DNA of 64,000 nt from Candidatus Roseilinea sp. (GCA_026003755.1 BPHV01000001.1:842393-906392), one strand, 5' to 3'; shown: positions 45,045 to 56,165, counted from the stretch's first letter. The notes: generated by a model not told the origin, from the sequence alone. A program made the numbers and translations.

Positions 45045-48000
45045 ATGGACGCGAACCACCTGATCCGCATGCGCGAGCGCCGGCGACGGGCGCGCCGCGC
45101 CGGACCGACGCAACGCACGCTGCAGATCGCTGCGATAGCGCTCATCGCACTGCTGATGATCGCAATCGCCATCCCTGCCACGGGCGTGCTGGCTGCCGGC
45201 GCGGTCTATGCGGCATACACCCGCGACCTGCCCGACCCAACACAGATTAAAAAGGTCGAGGAGGACTTCCAGACCACGAAGCTTTACGATCGCCAGGGGC
45301 GGCTGCTCTACGAGATCATTGACCCGACCGGCGGCGACCGACAGTGGACCGAGCTAAACGCTATTTCCCCCTACCTGCGGTGTGCCACAGTCGCCATCGA
45401 GGACAAAACGTTCTACGACAACCAGGGGTTCGACTTGCGCGGCATCGCGCGCGCATTCGTCGCCAACCTGCAGGGCGGCGCGACACAGGGCGGATCGGGC
45501 ATCACCCAGCAGCTCGTCAAGTCGGTGATTCTGCCGCCAGAGGAACGCGCCGGCCCGGGACGCACCACAGCCGTCAAGATTAAAGAAGTGCTCCTGGCCG
45601 CCGAAATTACCCGGCGCTACTCCAAGAACGACATCCTGGAGTGGTATCTCAACACCAACTTCTACGGCAACCTCGCCTACGGCATCGAAGCTGCCTCGCG
45701 CGTGTACTTCAACAAGCGTGCCAAGGACTTGACGCTGGCTGAGGCTGCGATGCTGGCACCCATTCCCCAGTTCCCCAAGCAAAACCCTTTCGACAACCCG
45801 AATGAAGCCAAGTTTCGACAAGCGCTGGTGTTGGACTTGATGGTGGAACGCAGCCAGATGGGCGTGCCGGGCTGCAACGTCACGCAGCAGGAGGCTGCGG
45901 AGGCCAAGCGGCAACCGCTGCGATACGCCAACCGAACGCAGCGCTTCAACATCCAGGCCCCCCACTTCTCGGTTTACGCCAAAGACAAGGCGATTGAGCT
46001 GCTCGGCGATCATTTGGGCATCGGCGCGGAAGCGGCGCGCCAGCTCGTCGAACGCGGCGGCCTGAAGATTTACACCACGCTCGATCTCGACGTGGACAAC
46101 CAGGTGCGCGCGTTGGCGAACCGGCATGTGGCGACGCTGCAGGCGCAAGGCCGAAATGTGAACAACGCCGCTGTCGTCGTGATCCGGCAAGACACGGGCG
46201 AAATCCTGTCCATGGTCGGCAGTCTGGATTACTTCAACGACGCGATAGACGGCAAGTTCAACGTCGCCACCGCCCTGCGCCAGCCCGGCTCGGCCTTTAA
46301 GCCGATCACCTATCTCGAACTGCTGCGGCAAGGCGCCTCGCCGGCTACGTTGTTCTGGGATGTGCGCACGGCGTTCGACGTTGGCGGCGCCGAACCCTAC
46401 ATTCCCGAGAACTACGACCGCAAGTTCCACGGGCCGGTGCTGATGCGCCAAGCCTTGGCACGCTCCTACAACATCCCTGCGGTGGACGCGCTCAACCGCG
46501 CCGGCATTGGCAACGTGATTCGGCTTGCGCATCGTCTCGGCATCAACGACCTCGACCGCGGCTTAAGTTTCTATGGCCTGGCGCTCACGCTGGGCGGCGG
46601 CGAAGTCAAACTGCTGGACATGACCTACGCCTACGCGACCATTGCCAATGGCGGCTCAATGATCGGCGCGCCGCGCCCGGCTTCGCAGAAGAAGTTCGGA
46701 TATCGCGACCTCGATCCGGTCGCCATCTTGCGCGTCGAGGACAGCAAAGGTAGAACGCTCTACGAATACCGCCCGGCCGTTAACCCGAACCTGTTGGGTC
46801 CAGACAGCAAGCAACTGACCTATCTGCTCACAAGCATCATGTCGGATCCGCAAGCGCGCGCCGCCGCATTCGGTTATCCTTCGGTGCTCGACTTGTCCGG
46901 GCCTCGTCCGGCCGCCGTGAAGACCGGCACCACCAACGACTACCGCGACAACTGGACGGTGGGCTTCACCACAGATTTCACCGTCGGCGTTTGGGTGGGC
47001 AACACCGATAACAGCCCAATGAGCCGGGGCGTGACCGGCCTCACCGGCGCCGCGCCCATCTGGCACGACGTGATGGAATACCTGCACGTGGGCCGAGCGA
47101 TACGCAACTTCCCACGCCCAGACGGGCTGATCGCGCAGCCGGTCTGCCAGATAGATGGCTTGGCGCCCAACGGCGTGTGCCCCACCATCACGGAGCTATT
47201 CATCCCCGGCACCGAACCGAAAGAGCAAAGCACGATGGTGCAGCTCTTCCCGATTAACATCGAGACCGGCAAGCTGGCTTTGCCGGGCACCCCACCGGAG
47301 CTGGTGGAGGCGCGCCCGATGTATATCTTCCCACCGCAGGCGCAGGATTGGTATGCCTCGCTGAGCGATGAGGAGAAAGCCAAGATCCCGCAAGCGCCTA
47401 CCGATTTCGACACGCGCTTCGGCGGGCTGGTCACTGCCGCTGACGTTGCAATTAGCTACCCGGCCCACAACGGCTACATCAGCGCCGTGCTGCCGCCAAC
47501 GGTTGATCCAACTGCGCCGGTAGATCCCAATAATCCACCACCACCGCCTTTGCCCGCGGGCATCGTGCCGATTCGCGGCAACGCGCGCGGCGGCAACTGG
47601 ATGTCGTACCGCGTCTCATTCGCGCCGGGCTGGTCGCCTGCGCCGGAGCAGTGGATTCAGATTGGGCCTGATCATGCAGAACAGGTGAGCGACGGCGTGC
47701 TGGAGAACTGGGACATTACAGCACTGCCGGCCGGGCCCTACTCCCTCAAAGTCACGCGCTTCGAGAGCAATGGCAACGTTGTAGAAGCAGTGACGCAGGT
47801 GACGATTGATAACACGCCGCCCACAATCACGCTCGTGCAGCCACGCCCCAACGAGTCCTTCAACAGCGAAGAGGACGAGTGGGTCACCGTCACCGCTGAC
47901 GTACAGGACGATTACTCGATCAGAAAGGTCGAGTTCTTCGTCAACGGCGAGCCATTTGCGACGCGAACCGTCGCGCCGTTTACCGCCAAATGGACCATTC

Positions 48001-48101
48001 GCGATGGTGGGCTTTTCGAGTTCTACATCGTCGCCTACGACGCTGCCGGCAACCGAGCCGAGAGCGCGCGCGTGAGCGTGAATGTGAGCGTCCAGCGCTG
48101 A
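45045..48101 (+). CDS. Class A penicillin-binding protein with C-terminal Ig-like domain
   Basis: Bifunctional peptidoglycan synthase. The 1018-aa protein has a basic cytoplasmic start, one membrane anchor (IALIALLMIAIAIPATGVLA) and a GT51 glycosyltransferase with VAIEDKTFYDNQGFDLRGIA (catalytic Glu), GGSGITQQLVK and KIKEVLLAAEI. The transpeptidase has active-site Ser and Lys in QPGSAFKPITY, SYN in ARSYNIPAV and KTGTT. After about residue 720 a Pro-rich linker leads to a region with an Ig-like fold (PPTITLVQPRPNE, IRKVEFFVNGEPF, YDAAGNRAESARVSVNVSV), an extension absent from most PBP1a proteins that may bind wall polymers. Confidence 0.93.
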   Translation: MDANHLIRMRERRRRARRAGPTQRTLQIAAIALIALLMIAIAIPATGVLAAGAVYAAYTRDLPDPTQIKKVEEDFQTTKLYDRQGRLLYEIIDPTGGDRQWTELNAISPYLRCATVAIEDKTFYDNQGFDLRGIARAFVANLQGGATQGGSGITQQLVKSVILPPEERAGPGRTTAVKIKEVLLAAEITRRYSKNDILEWYLNTNFYGNLAYGIEAASRVYFNKRAKDLTLAEAAMLAPIPQFPKQNPFDNPNEAKFRQALVLDLMVERSQMGVPGCNVTQQEAAEAKRQPLRYANRTQRFNIQAPHFSVYAKDKAIELLGDHLGIGAEAARQLVERGGLKIYTTLDLDVDNQVRALANRHVATLQAQGRNVNNAAVVVIRQDTGEILSMVGSLDYFNDAIDGKFNVATALRQPGSAFKPITYLELLRQGASPATLFWDVRTAFDVGGAEPYIPENYDRKFHGPVLMRQALARSYNIPAVDALNRAGIGNVIRLAHRLGINDLDRGLSFYGLALTLGGGEVKLLDMTYAYATIANGGSMIGAPRPASQKKFGYRDLDPVAILRVEDSKGRTLYEYRPAVNPNLLGPDSKQLTYLLTSIMSDPQARAAAFGYPSVLDLSGPRPAAVKTGTTNDYRDNWTVGFTTDFTVGVWVGNTDNSPMSRGVTGLTGAAPIWHDVMEYLHVGRAIRNFPRPDGLIAQPVCQIDGLAPNGVCPTITELFIPGTEPKEQSTMVQLFPINIETGKLALPGTPPELVEARPMYIFPPQAQDWYASLSDEEKAKIPQAPTDFDTRFGGLVTAADVAISYPAHNGYISAVLPPTVDPTAPVDPNNPPPPPLPAGIVPIRGNARGGNWMSYRVSFAPGWSPAPEQWIQIGPDHAEQVSDGVLENWDITALPAGPYSLKVTRFESNGNVVEAVTQVTIDNTPPTITLVQPRPNESFNSEEDEWVTVTADVQDDYSIRKVEFFVNGEPFATRTVAPFTAKWTIRDGGLFEFYIVAYDAAGNRAESARVSVNVSVQR

Positions 48102-48124
48102 CTAGCATCGCCTGAAACTCCCCT

Positions 48125-49060
48125 ATGTATCCGAAAATCCTGAACGCCCTGCGCGTGTGGTACCGCTGGGCGCGCCGCCCGGCCAAGGGTCTGCTTCAGC
48201 TCACACGCTACAAGGAATACGTTTTGTTCGTCACGGTCACGACGCTGCTGGGCGCCAAGCTGGGCGGCGGCACGTTCGACCTTCGTTTACTCATCGTCCT
48301 CGCCGCGAATATCTTGGTAGTGGGCTTCGCCTTCATGTACAACGACGTGGAGGACGCCCCGGACGACGCGCTGGACGCAAAGAAGGCGCAACGCAACCCG
48401 ATCAGCGCCGGGATGATCTCGCCGCGCATCGGCAAATTTGCCTGTCTCGTCGTCAGCGCGCTCGTGCTCGGCCTATACGCCATGCTGGGCGGGATGACGC
48501 TGCTGCTGGGCGCGTTGTGTCTGGCGCTGGCGTTCCTGTATTCGTGGCGCGTGGCGCGCCTGAAGGCTGTGCCGGTAGCCGACCTGCTCTCTCACGGCCT
48601 GTCTCTGGCCGGACTGCAGTTCCTGTGCGCTTACTTCGCTTTTGACCAGGGCAAGCCCTATAGCTGGCTGTTCTTCCTCTTCGTAACGCTGATCTCAGTC
48701 TACGGCGAGTTGAACAACGAGCTGCGCGACATCGAGGTGGACCGCAAGGCGGGCATCCGCCACACGGCTGACCTGATCGGCGTGCGTCGGACAAAGGCGC
48801 TGATGGTTGCTTCGCTGGTATGCGCCCTGGCGCTGCTGGTCGTCTTTCTAGCGATGGAGATGATTCCGCGCTGGTTGCCGATCGTGCCGCTCATCGTGGC
48901 GCCCATGTTGTTTGCCGAGCAACTGTGGAATCTGCTCCGCCGCGAAGCCGACGTCATGGACAACCGCGAGGCGATGCACGATCCGGCCATGCTCGTCGGA
49001 TTAGTCACCTGCGTCGTTTGGTTCGTGGCAGACAAGATGCCGTACGTGCGATTTTTCTAG
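48125..49060 (+). CDS. UbiA family prenyltransferase
   Basis: Integral membrane enzyme that attaches a polyprenyl group to an aromatic or other acceptor. The 311-aa protein has about eight to nine spans. It has the two Asp-rich motifs for Mg-diphosphate: YNDVEDAPDDALDAKK (NDxxDxxxD) near residue 73 and ELNNELRDIEVDRKAG (DxxxD) near 200. The substrate cannot be told: UbiA, MenA, heme O synthase, chlorophyll synthase and digeranylgeranylglyceryl phosphate synthase share this fold. It starts 23 bases after the penicillin-binding protein gene. Confidence 0.87.
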   Translation: MYPKILNALRVWYRWARRPAKGLLQLTRYKEYVLFVTVTTLLGAKLGGGTFDLRLLIVLAANILVVGFAFMYNDVEDAPDDALDAKKAQRNPISAGMISPRIGKFACLVVSALVLGLYAMLGGMTLLLGALCLALAFLYSWRVARLKAVPVADLLSHGLSLAGLQFLCAYFAFDQGKPYSWLFFLFVTLISVYGELNNELRDIEVDRKAGIRHTADLIGVRRTKALMVASLVCALALLVVFLAMEMIPRWLPIVPLIVAPMLFAEQLWNLLRREADVMDNREAMHDPAMLVGLVTCVVWFVADKMPYVRFF

Positions 49061-49074
49061 CAGCACCAGAAGCG

Positions 49075-50592
49075 CTACAGGCCGACCCACACCGACTTGA
49101 CGTGGGTATATAGCTCCAAGGCTTCGTGCCCCATCTCTCGGCCAAAGCCACTTTGCTTGTAACCGCCGAACGGCGAAGCCGGATCGAACTGGCTATAGCA
49201 ATTCACCCAGACCGTGCCTGCGCGCAGCAACGCTGCCAGCTTGTGTGCTCTGCTCACGTCGCGCGTCCACACGCCGGCGGCCAGGCCATACGGCGTATGG
49301 TTTGCCCGCGCGGCCACCTCCTCGATCGAATCGAAGGGCGTCGCCGCAAGAACTGGCCCGAAGATTTCCTCGCGCATGAGGGTCATGTCATCATGCACAT
49401 CTTCAAACAGGGTCGGGGCAAGGAAGTAGCCACCTTCGGGCGCGTTCGGCGGGCGCGCACCTCCCGCTCGCAGGCGCGCGCCTTGTTCCAGGCCGGCGGT
49501 CACATACCTTTGCACGCGGGCAAACTGCTCGCGCGATACGAGCGGTCCCATCTCGATGCCAGGCGTCATCCCCGGCCCGACTTTGATCGCTGCGGCGCGC
49601 TCGGCCAGCCTCGCCATCACCTCATCGTAGACCCGACGCTGCACAAACAGGCGTGAGCCGGCGTTGCAACTTTGGCCGGCGTTGCTGAAAATGCCGTAAG
49701 CGGCGCCGATCACCGCCTTAGACAAATCGGCATCGTCGAAGATGATGTGCGGGCTTTTGCCGCCCAGCTCCAACGACAAACGCTTCAGGTTGCCCGCCGC
49801 GGCGCGCATGATGATTTTGCCCACCTCGGTGCTGCCGGTAAAGGCGATCTTGTCCACGCCGGGATGCGCGGTCAGCGCCGCGCCGGCCGTCTCGCCAAAG
49901 CCGTTGATGAGCTGCACGACGCCATCGGGGAAGCCCGCCTCTTGCACCAGCTCGCACACGCGCACGGCCGTCAACGGCGTCTGCTCAGCCGGCTTGAGGA
50001 TGACGCAGTTGCCGGCGGCGAGCGCCGGCGCCAGCTTCCACGCAATCATGCTCAGCGGGAAGTTCCACGGGATGATCGCGCCGACTACGCCGACCGGCTC
50101 GCGCAGTGTGTAATTGAGCCGATCGGGGATAGAGACCGGTTTGACATCGCCCTCGATCTTGGTCGGCCAGCCGGCATAGTAGCGGAACATGCGCACGCTC
50201 GAGGCCACTTCCCCCTCGCTGGCCGTGAGCGGCTTGCCGTTCTCCAGCGTGATGAGCTGGGCGAGCATCTCACGGTTGGCCTTGATCAGGTCGGCCAACC
50301 GATGCATCAGGCGCTCGCGGTCGTGCGGCGTCATGCGCCGCCAAGGATGATGCGCGTCGTCGAAGACCGCACGCGCGGCGGCCACGGCGCGATTCACGTC
50401 CTCGGCATCGCCTTCGCACACCCTGGCGAAGGTGATGCCCGTGGCCGGATCATCTTTGTCGAATGTCCGGCCCGCCGCTGCTGCAACCCACCGGCCGGCG
50501 ATCAGTAAACGCTTGGGCTGATTGTGCAGGAAAGCGCGCGCGTCAGGATGAAGCCGATCGTCGTAGGGCAAGGCGCCAACCATCGCCAGCAC
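49075..50592 (-). CDS. NAD(P)-dependent aldehyde dehydrogenase
   Basis: The 505-aa protein is of normal length for the superfamily. It shows NAD binding (GAIIPWNFPLSMIAWKLAPA, FTGSTEVGKIIMRAA), the general base Glu in SLELGGKSPHIIFDDADL, the catalytic Cys in SNAGQSCNAGSRLFV and EEIFGPVLAATPF. It oxidises an aldehyde to an acid; the sequence resembles betaine/phenylacetaldehyde-type enzymes. It follows the alpha-oxoamine synthase gene by ten bases on the same strand, so both may act on one metabolite. Confidence 0.92.
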   Translation of the reverse strand: MLAMVGALPYDDRLHPDARAFLHNQPKRLLIAGRWVAAAAGRTFDKDDPATGITFARVCEGDAEDVNRAVAAARAVFDDAHHPWRRMTPHDRERLMHRLADLIKANREMLAQLITLENGKPLTASEGEVASSVRMFRYYAGWPTKIEGDVKPVSIPDRLNYTLREPVGVVGAIIPWNFPLSMIAWKLAPALAAGNCVILKPAEQTPLTAVRVCELVQEAGFPDGVVQLINGFGETAGAALTAHPGVDKIAFTGSTEVGKIIMRAAAGNLKRLSLELGGKSPHIIFDDADLSKAVIGAAYGIFSNAGQSCNAGSRLFVQRRVYDEVMARLAERAAAIKVGPGMTPGIEMGPLVSREQFARVQRYVTAGLEQGARLRAGGARPPNAPEGGYFLAPTLFEDVHDDMTLMREEIFGPVLAATPFDSIEEVAARANHTPYGLAAGVWTRDVSRAHKLAALLRAGTVWVNCYSQFDPASPFGGYKQSGFGREMGHEALELYTHVKSVWVGL

Positions 50593-50602
50593 TCTTCCAC
50601 CC

Positions 50603-51808
50603 TCAAACGCCGGCGGGCTGCAAAAAGCCGGTCTCCTGGCCGACGCGCGCGAAGACTTCGAGCACAGTCTCGATCTGCGCGTCGGTATGCGTGGCCATGT
50701 AACTGGTGCGGAGCAGACTCTTCGACGGCGGCACGGCCGGCGGTAACACCGGGTTGGTATACACGCCCTGATCGTAGAGCGCTTTCCACATGAAGACGGT
50801 GTGCATTTCGTTCTTGATGAACACCGGCACGATCGGCGTCACGCTTTGGCCGCAATCGTACCCCAGGCTGCGCAGGCCGTCACGCGCCTTTGCCGATTGC
50901 ACATGCACCCGCTCCACGTAGCTCGGGTCTTCCTCGATAATATCCAGACAAGCCAGCACAGTCGCGACGTTAGCCGGCGGCATGGAAGCGCTGAAGATGA
51001 GCGAGCGGGCGTGATGTTGGATGTAGTCGATCACGTCGCGGTCGCCGGCCACGACGCCGCCCAGCGAGGCAAATGATTTGCTGAACGTGCCCATGATCAC
51101 ATCCACTTCGTCCACACAATCGAAGTGAAAGTGAGTGCCGCGCCCGCCCTCGCCCATCACGCCCAATCCATGCGCATCATCCACGAACAGGCGCGCGCCG
51201 TAGCGCTTCGCCAGGGGGATGATTTCGGGCAACGGCGCGAGATCGCCCCCCATCGAGTATACGCCGTCCACCACGATCAGCTTGGGCGTATCGCCGCATT
51301 CCTTCAGCACGCGCTCCAGGTCCTCGAGGTCGTTGTGCTTGAATCGCTTGAACTGGCAGCCGGCCATCTTGATCGCATCCATCAATGAGGCGTGGATTTC
51401 GCGGTCGCCTATAACGATGTCTTTCTTATCCATGAGCGCAGTGATTGCGCCTAGGTTGGCTTGGTAACCCGTGCCGAAGATCAGCGCCGCCTCCTTGCCC
51501 AGGAACTTCGCCAACCGGCGCTCCAGCTCCTTGTGCAGCTCGAGGGTCCCGTTGAGGAAGCGACTTCCGGTACAGGATGTGCCGTAACGCTCGATCGCCT
51601 CCATCGCCGCCCGACGCACTCTGGGGTGAGTGGTCAGACCGAGATAATTGTTCGAGCCAATCATAATCAGCCGATGATCGCCGATGCACACTTCAGTGCC
51701 CTCGGTCTCCGACAGCGGCTTAAAGTAAGGATAGATGCCTTGTTCACGCCCCATGCGAGCGGCGGCAAGCACAGGATCTTTTGAAATCTTGTCAAACAAA
51801 TCAGCCAT
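50603..51808 (-). CDS. Alpha-oxoamine synthase (KBL / BioF / serine palmitoyltransferase-like)
   Basis: PLP enzyme that condenses an amino acid with an acyl-CoA. The 401-aa protein has SNNYLGLTTHPRVRRAAMEA, the pocket GTSCTGSRFLNGTLELHKEL, LFVDDAHGLGVMGEGGRGTH, the PLP lysine in GTFSKSFASLGGVV and the C-terminal LLRTSYMATHTDAQ. The family includes glycine C-acetyltransferase, 8-amino-7-oxononanoate synthase and serine palmitoyltransferase. The extended N-terminus (YPYFKPLSETEGTEV) is more like serine palmitoyltransferase-type members. No bio genes are nearby, so biotin synthesis is less likely. Confidence 0.88.
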   Translation of the reverse strand: MADLFDKISKDPVLAAARMGREQGIYPYFKPLSETEGTEVCIGDHRLIMIGSNNYLGLTTHPRVRRAAMEAIERYGTSCTGSRFLNGTLELHKELERRLAKFLGKEAALIFGTGYQANLGAITALMDKKDIVIGDREIHASLMDAIKMAGCQFKRFKHNDLEDLERVLKECGDTPKLIVVDGVYSMGGDLAPLPEIIPLAKRYGARLFVDDAHGLGVMGEGGRGTHFHFDCVDEVDVIMGTFSKSFASLGGVVAGDRDVIDYIQHHARSLIFSASMPPANVATVLACLDIIEEDPSYVERVHVQSAKARDGLRSLGYDCGQSVTPIVPVFIKNEMHTVFMWKALYDQGVYTNPVLPPAVPPSKSLLRTSYMATHTDAQIETVLEVFARVGQETGFLQPAGV

Positions 51809-51958
51809 TGAAATTCAACCCTTGTGACAGAATGTGACGTTTACGCCGACATGCCAACCGGCGCGATTATACGTTTTGCGTACCCCAGTCCCATGCAGTT
51901 TACGTGTATCTTTCCTCGCTGAGTAGCCCATCGGCGCGCCCACAAACGCGCTGCCGCA

Positions 51959-51993
51959 AAAAGCCCCTCCTATTTGATTGAGGAGGGGCTTTT
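51959..51993 (-). terminator. Intrinsic terminator of the EF-G-like gene
   Basis: AAAAGCCCCTCC (51959-51970) pairs perfectly with GGAGGGGCTTTT (51982-51993) around an 11-base loop. It is symmetric, so it could work in both directions, but it sits right after the end of the EF-G-like gene. The rest of the gap up to 51808 holds a minus-strand TATAAT near 51873 that could be the -10 of the oxoamine synthase gene. Confidence 0.88.
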
Positions 51994-52016
51994 GTGCACG
52001 CAATCAAGAGTGAAGG

Positions 52017-54059
52017 TCACTCCTCCCCAGCGCCCACCTCAGCCTTGTGATTGGCAATAATCGCCTGGGCGATGTTGGGGGGAACGGGCGCATAGTGATC
52101 GAACTTCATCTCGTAGTAGCCGCGGCCTTGAGTGAGGCTGCGCAGATCGGTGGAGTAGCGCTGCATCTCGGCCAGCGGCGCATCGGCGGTGATCACGGTC
52201 TTGTTGCCGCGCTGGTCCATGCCGATGATTTGGGCGCGCTTGGTCTTCAGGCTGCTCATGACGTCGCCGGCGCTGGCCTCGGGCACGACGATGGTGAAGC
52301 GATAGATCGGCTCCAGCAGCACTGGGCCGGCCTGCGCGAACGCCTCACGGAATACGTGACGCGCGGCAATCTCGAACGCGATGGGCTTCGAGTCCACCGG
52401 ATGCTCCTTGCCATCTAGCACGATGCACTTGACATCGCTCACCGGATAGCCGGCGACGACGCCGGATTCCATCACCTGCTTGATGCCCTTCTCGATGCTG
52501 GCCTGGAACGAGCTGCTGATCGCCCCGCCGAACACGCGCCACTCGAACTCGTAGCCGGCGCCCGGCGCGCTCGGCTCGACGGCCATCTCGATCTCGGCAA
52601 ACTGGCCGGCGCCGCCGGTTTGCTTCTTGTGGCGATAGCGCGCTCGCCCCGGCTTCGTGATCGTCTCGCGATAACTCACCTTGGGGATCGTCGTCTCGAC
52701 ATCCACGCCGAACTTGCTGTGCAAGCGATGAACCGCCACATCAATGTGCGCTTGCCCCATGCCCAGCAGCAGGGTCTCCTTCGTGCTCGGGTCGTTCAGG
52801 TGACGCAGGCTGGGGTCTTCTTCACACAGGCGCGCGAGCGCGGCGCTAATCTTAGCGGCATCGTTCTTGGTCTTGGGGTGCAAGGCGACGGCAAATAGGG
52901 GATTGGGAAACTCGATGGGCGGGAGCCGAACGCAGTGCGCACGATCACACAGCGTATCGCCTGTCTGCGCGCTGTTCAGCTTGGTCACTGTGCCGATGTC
53001 GCCCACGTGCAACAGCGGGACGGGAATCTGCTCCTTGCCGCGCTGAATGAACAACGTGGCGATGCGTTCCTCCTCATTCGTTCGCGTGTTGACCAGGCGC
53101 GTATCTCCACCCCGCACCGGCCCTTCGACCACGCGGAAGTAGCTCACCTTACCCACGAACGGATCGGCGGTGGTCTTGAAGACGTAGAGCACCTGGCCGT
53201 GCTGGCCGTCATCGGGATCGGCGCCCATATCGAATGGCATCGGCGCGTAGCTCACCAGCGAATAGAGCATGGCGTGGATGCCAATGCCCAGGGCAGGCGC
53301 TGCGCAGAACACCGGGACGAACGTGCGTTTGCGAATGGCGCTGCGCAAGCCGCGAATGAACTCCTCGTCGGTCAGCGCGCCGACCTCGAACCACTTTTCG
53401 ATCAAGTCATCCTCGCCTTCGGCCGCTGCTTCCATGAGGCGCTCGCGCGCCTTCTCCACCCCTGCCACCATATCGGCAGGGATGTCGGCGACTTCACCCT
53501 GAGCGCCCTTCAGATACCTGCGCGTCACCAGGTCAATCACGCCGGCAAACTGTTGCTGGCTACCGACCGGCAACATCAGCGGCACGATGTCCTGATGGAA
53601 AGCGTCGTGCAGTTGCGCTAACACCGCATCGAAATTGGCATTCTCGCGGTCCATTCGGCTGACGAGCACCGCGCGCGGGATCTTCGCTTCATCCACCGCC
53701 TGCATGGCCAGCTCGGTGCCCACCTCCACGCCGGACACCGAATCTACGAAGATCAAGCCGAGATCCGCCACGCGCACGGCACTCTTCACCTCGCCGTAGA
53801 AATCGGCGTATCCCGGCGCGTCCAGCAAATTGATCTTGTGGTCCTTCCACTCGATCGGGATGACGCTCAGGCTGATAGACTGCTTGCGGCGCTTCTCTTC
53901 TTCGTCGTAGTCTGAGACGGTCGTGCCGTCCTCGACTTTGCCCATGCGTGTTGTGCCGCCGCTGGCAAACAACATCGCTTCTGCGAACGTCGTCTTGCCG
54001 CTCGAGCTATGCCCTAACAAGGCGACGTTGCGCAGCCTCTCGGTTCCATATTCCTTCAT
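52017..54059 (-). CDS. Elongation factor G-like translational GTPase (EF-G2 type)
   Basis: The 680-aa protein has all five EF-G domains. The P-loop is GHSSSGKTTFAEAML instead of the canonical GHIDAGKTT, the switch region and DAPGYADF (G3) follow, and SRMDRENANFD replaces the usual NKMD (G4). Later come VAVHRLHSKFGVDVETTIPK and YRHKKQTGGAGQFAEIEMAV. The altered P-loop and G4 mark the EF-G2 / EF-G-like branch, a paralogue of the housekeeping factor; its role in translation is not well defined. The start is set by GGGAGG nine bases upstream, and it ends at a strong terminator. Confidence 0.9.
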   Translation of the reverse strand: MKEYGTERLRNVALLGHSSSGKTTFAEAMLFASGGTTRMGKVEDGTTVSDYDEEEKRRKQSISLSVIPIEWKDHKINLLDAPGYADFYGEVKSAVRVADLGLIFVDSVSGVEVGTELAMQAVDEAKIPRAVLVSRMDRENANFDAVLAQLHDAFHQDIVPLMLPVGSQQQFAGVIDLVTRRYLKGAQGEVADIPADMVAGVEKARERLMEAAAEGEDDLIEKWFEVGALTDEEFIRGLRSAIRKRTFVPVFCAAPALGIGIHAMLYSLVSYAPMPFDMGADPDDGQHGQVLYVFKTTADPFVGKVSYFRVVEGPVRGGDTRLVNTRTNEEERIATLFIQRGKEQIPVPLLHVGDIGTVTKLNSAQTGDTLCDRAHCVRLPPIEFPNPLFAVALHPKTKNDAAKISAALARLCEEDPSLRHLNDPSTKETLLLGMGQAHIDVAVHRLHSKFGVDVETTIPKVSYRETITKPGRARYRHKKQTGGAGQFAEIEMAVEPSAPGAGYEFEWRVFGGAISSSFQASIEKGIKQVMESGVVAGYPVSDVKCIVLDGKEHPVDSKPIAFEIAARHVFREAFAQAGPVLLEPIYRFTIVVPEASAGDVMSSLKTKRAQIIGMDQRGNKTVITADAPLAEMQRYSTDLRSLTQGRGYYEMKFDHYAPVPPNIAQAIIANHKAEVGAGEE

Positions 54060-54083
54060 GACAAACGAGCCTCCCGACTGCAT

Positions 54084-54493
54084 CGGTGTAGTTGGAGAAT
54101 TTTAACGATAGCGCTCGGCTTCTCGCAAGCACGCGCGCCGCGTTGTGCGTGAGACAGTTGCGGGCCAGCCCGTCACCAAACCCATCCGAGCGAAGCAGGC
54201 GGTTCTTCACGCCGCCCATCCAACTCTTCCAGGGCGGCCGCCCATGCGACGACAAATTTCACCGCGCGCCCAGTTATGAAATCCCCGACCTTGCAGTGAT
54301 ATCCGGCTTGCCCTCGCCCGTTGTTCCCGCCATCCGGTTCGCGAGCCGCAGTTTGAATCTCACACAAAGACCCGTCAACCGGCCAGGCACGGCTTAACCA
54401 GGCGCATAGTGCCTCACGCCGCGTCCTTCGTTAGTCTCAACACAGACGGCGACTCACCTGTAATATTCGGACGCAGGCGCCACGAGGCCAGGG
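54084..54493. other. Intergenic region without a recognisable gene
   Basis: About 410 bases between the divergent EF-G-like and dihydroorotate-dehydrogenase-like genes. Short open frames on both strands have no recognisable protein features. It should hold both promoters. A plus-strand TAATAT near 54461 is a possible -10 for the right gene, but I see no good -35. Confidence 0.4.
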
Positions 54494-55564
<1,071 letters not shown>

Positions 55565-55574
55565 TTCGAGCATC

Positions 55575-56132
55575 ATGACCAGCACACCGATCACACCCAG
55601 ACCCCAGGCCGGCCACGACGCCGTAACAGCGACATCAACCGACCGGCTGGCCAGTGACAAGCGCTACAAGATCATCGAAGCGACGATGCGTCGCCACGGC
55701 TACCAGGGCCACGGGCTGATCGAGGCGCTACACAGCGCACAGGAGGCCTTCGGCTATCTGGACGATTTCACGTTGAAACACATCGCTCGCACGCTGCATT
55801 TGCCGCCCAGCAAGGTATTCGGCGTGGCGACCTTCTACAACCTCTTTACGCTCAAGCCACAAGGCGCGCACACCTGCGTGGTATGCCTGGGGACGGCGTG
55901 CTATATCAAAGGGGCGCGCGAGGTGCTGGCGGCGCTCGAAGGCGAATACGGCGTGAAGGCCGGCGGCACGACGCGCGACAACCAGCTCTCGCTGCTCACG
56001 GCGCGCTGTTTCGGCGCGTGCGCGCTGGCGCCGGTGATCACGTTCGACGGCGAGACGATCGGCAAGGTCGCACCCACAGCAGTCGCCCAGCAGATCGCGC
56101 AACGACTCGCCGCAGTTCAGCAAGCTCGGTGA
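55575..56132 (+). CDS. hoxE: HoxE, NuoE-like [2Fe-2S] subunit of bidirectional hydrogenase
   Basis: Thioredoxin-fold ferredoxin subunit of the NAD(P)-linked NiFe hydrogenase. The 185-aa protein has the four cluster cysteines in VVCLGTACYIKGA (two) and LLTARCFGACALAPV (two), preceded by the NuoE helical part (HGYQGHGLIEALHSAQEAFG, PSKVFGVATFYNLFTLKP). HoxE is the electron-transfer subunit typical of cyanobacterial-type five-subunit enzymes. The start is the ATG after the stop of the previous gene. Confidence 0.92.
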   Translation: MTSTPITPRPQAGHDAVTATSTDRLASDKRYKIIEATMRRHGYQGHGLIEALHSAQEAFGYLDDFTLKHIARTLHLPPSKVFGVATFYNLFTLKPQGAHTCVVCLGTACYIKGAREVLAALEGEYGVKAGGTTRDNQLSLLTARCFGACALAPVITFDGETIGKVAPTAVAQQIAQRLAAVQQAR

Positions 56133-56165
56133 ACGCGCCTTGACGAAAGGGGAAGGATCAACGCG

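Noticed and set aside
54173-54367. Minus-strand open frame of 64 codons upstream of the EF-G-like gene
   Set aside because: No recognisable protein, no ribosome site, and located in the divergent promoter region.
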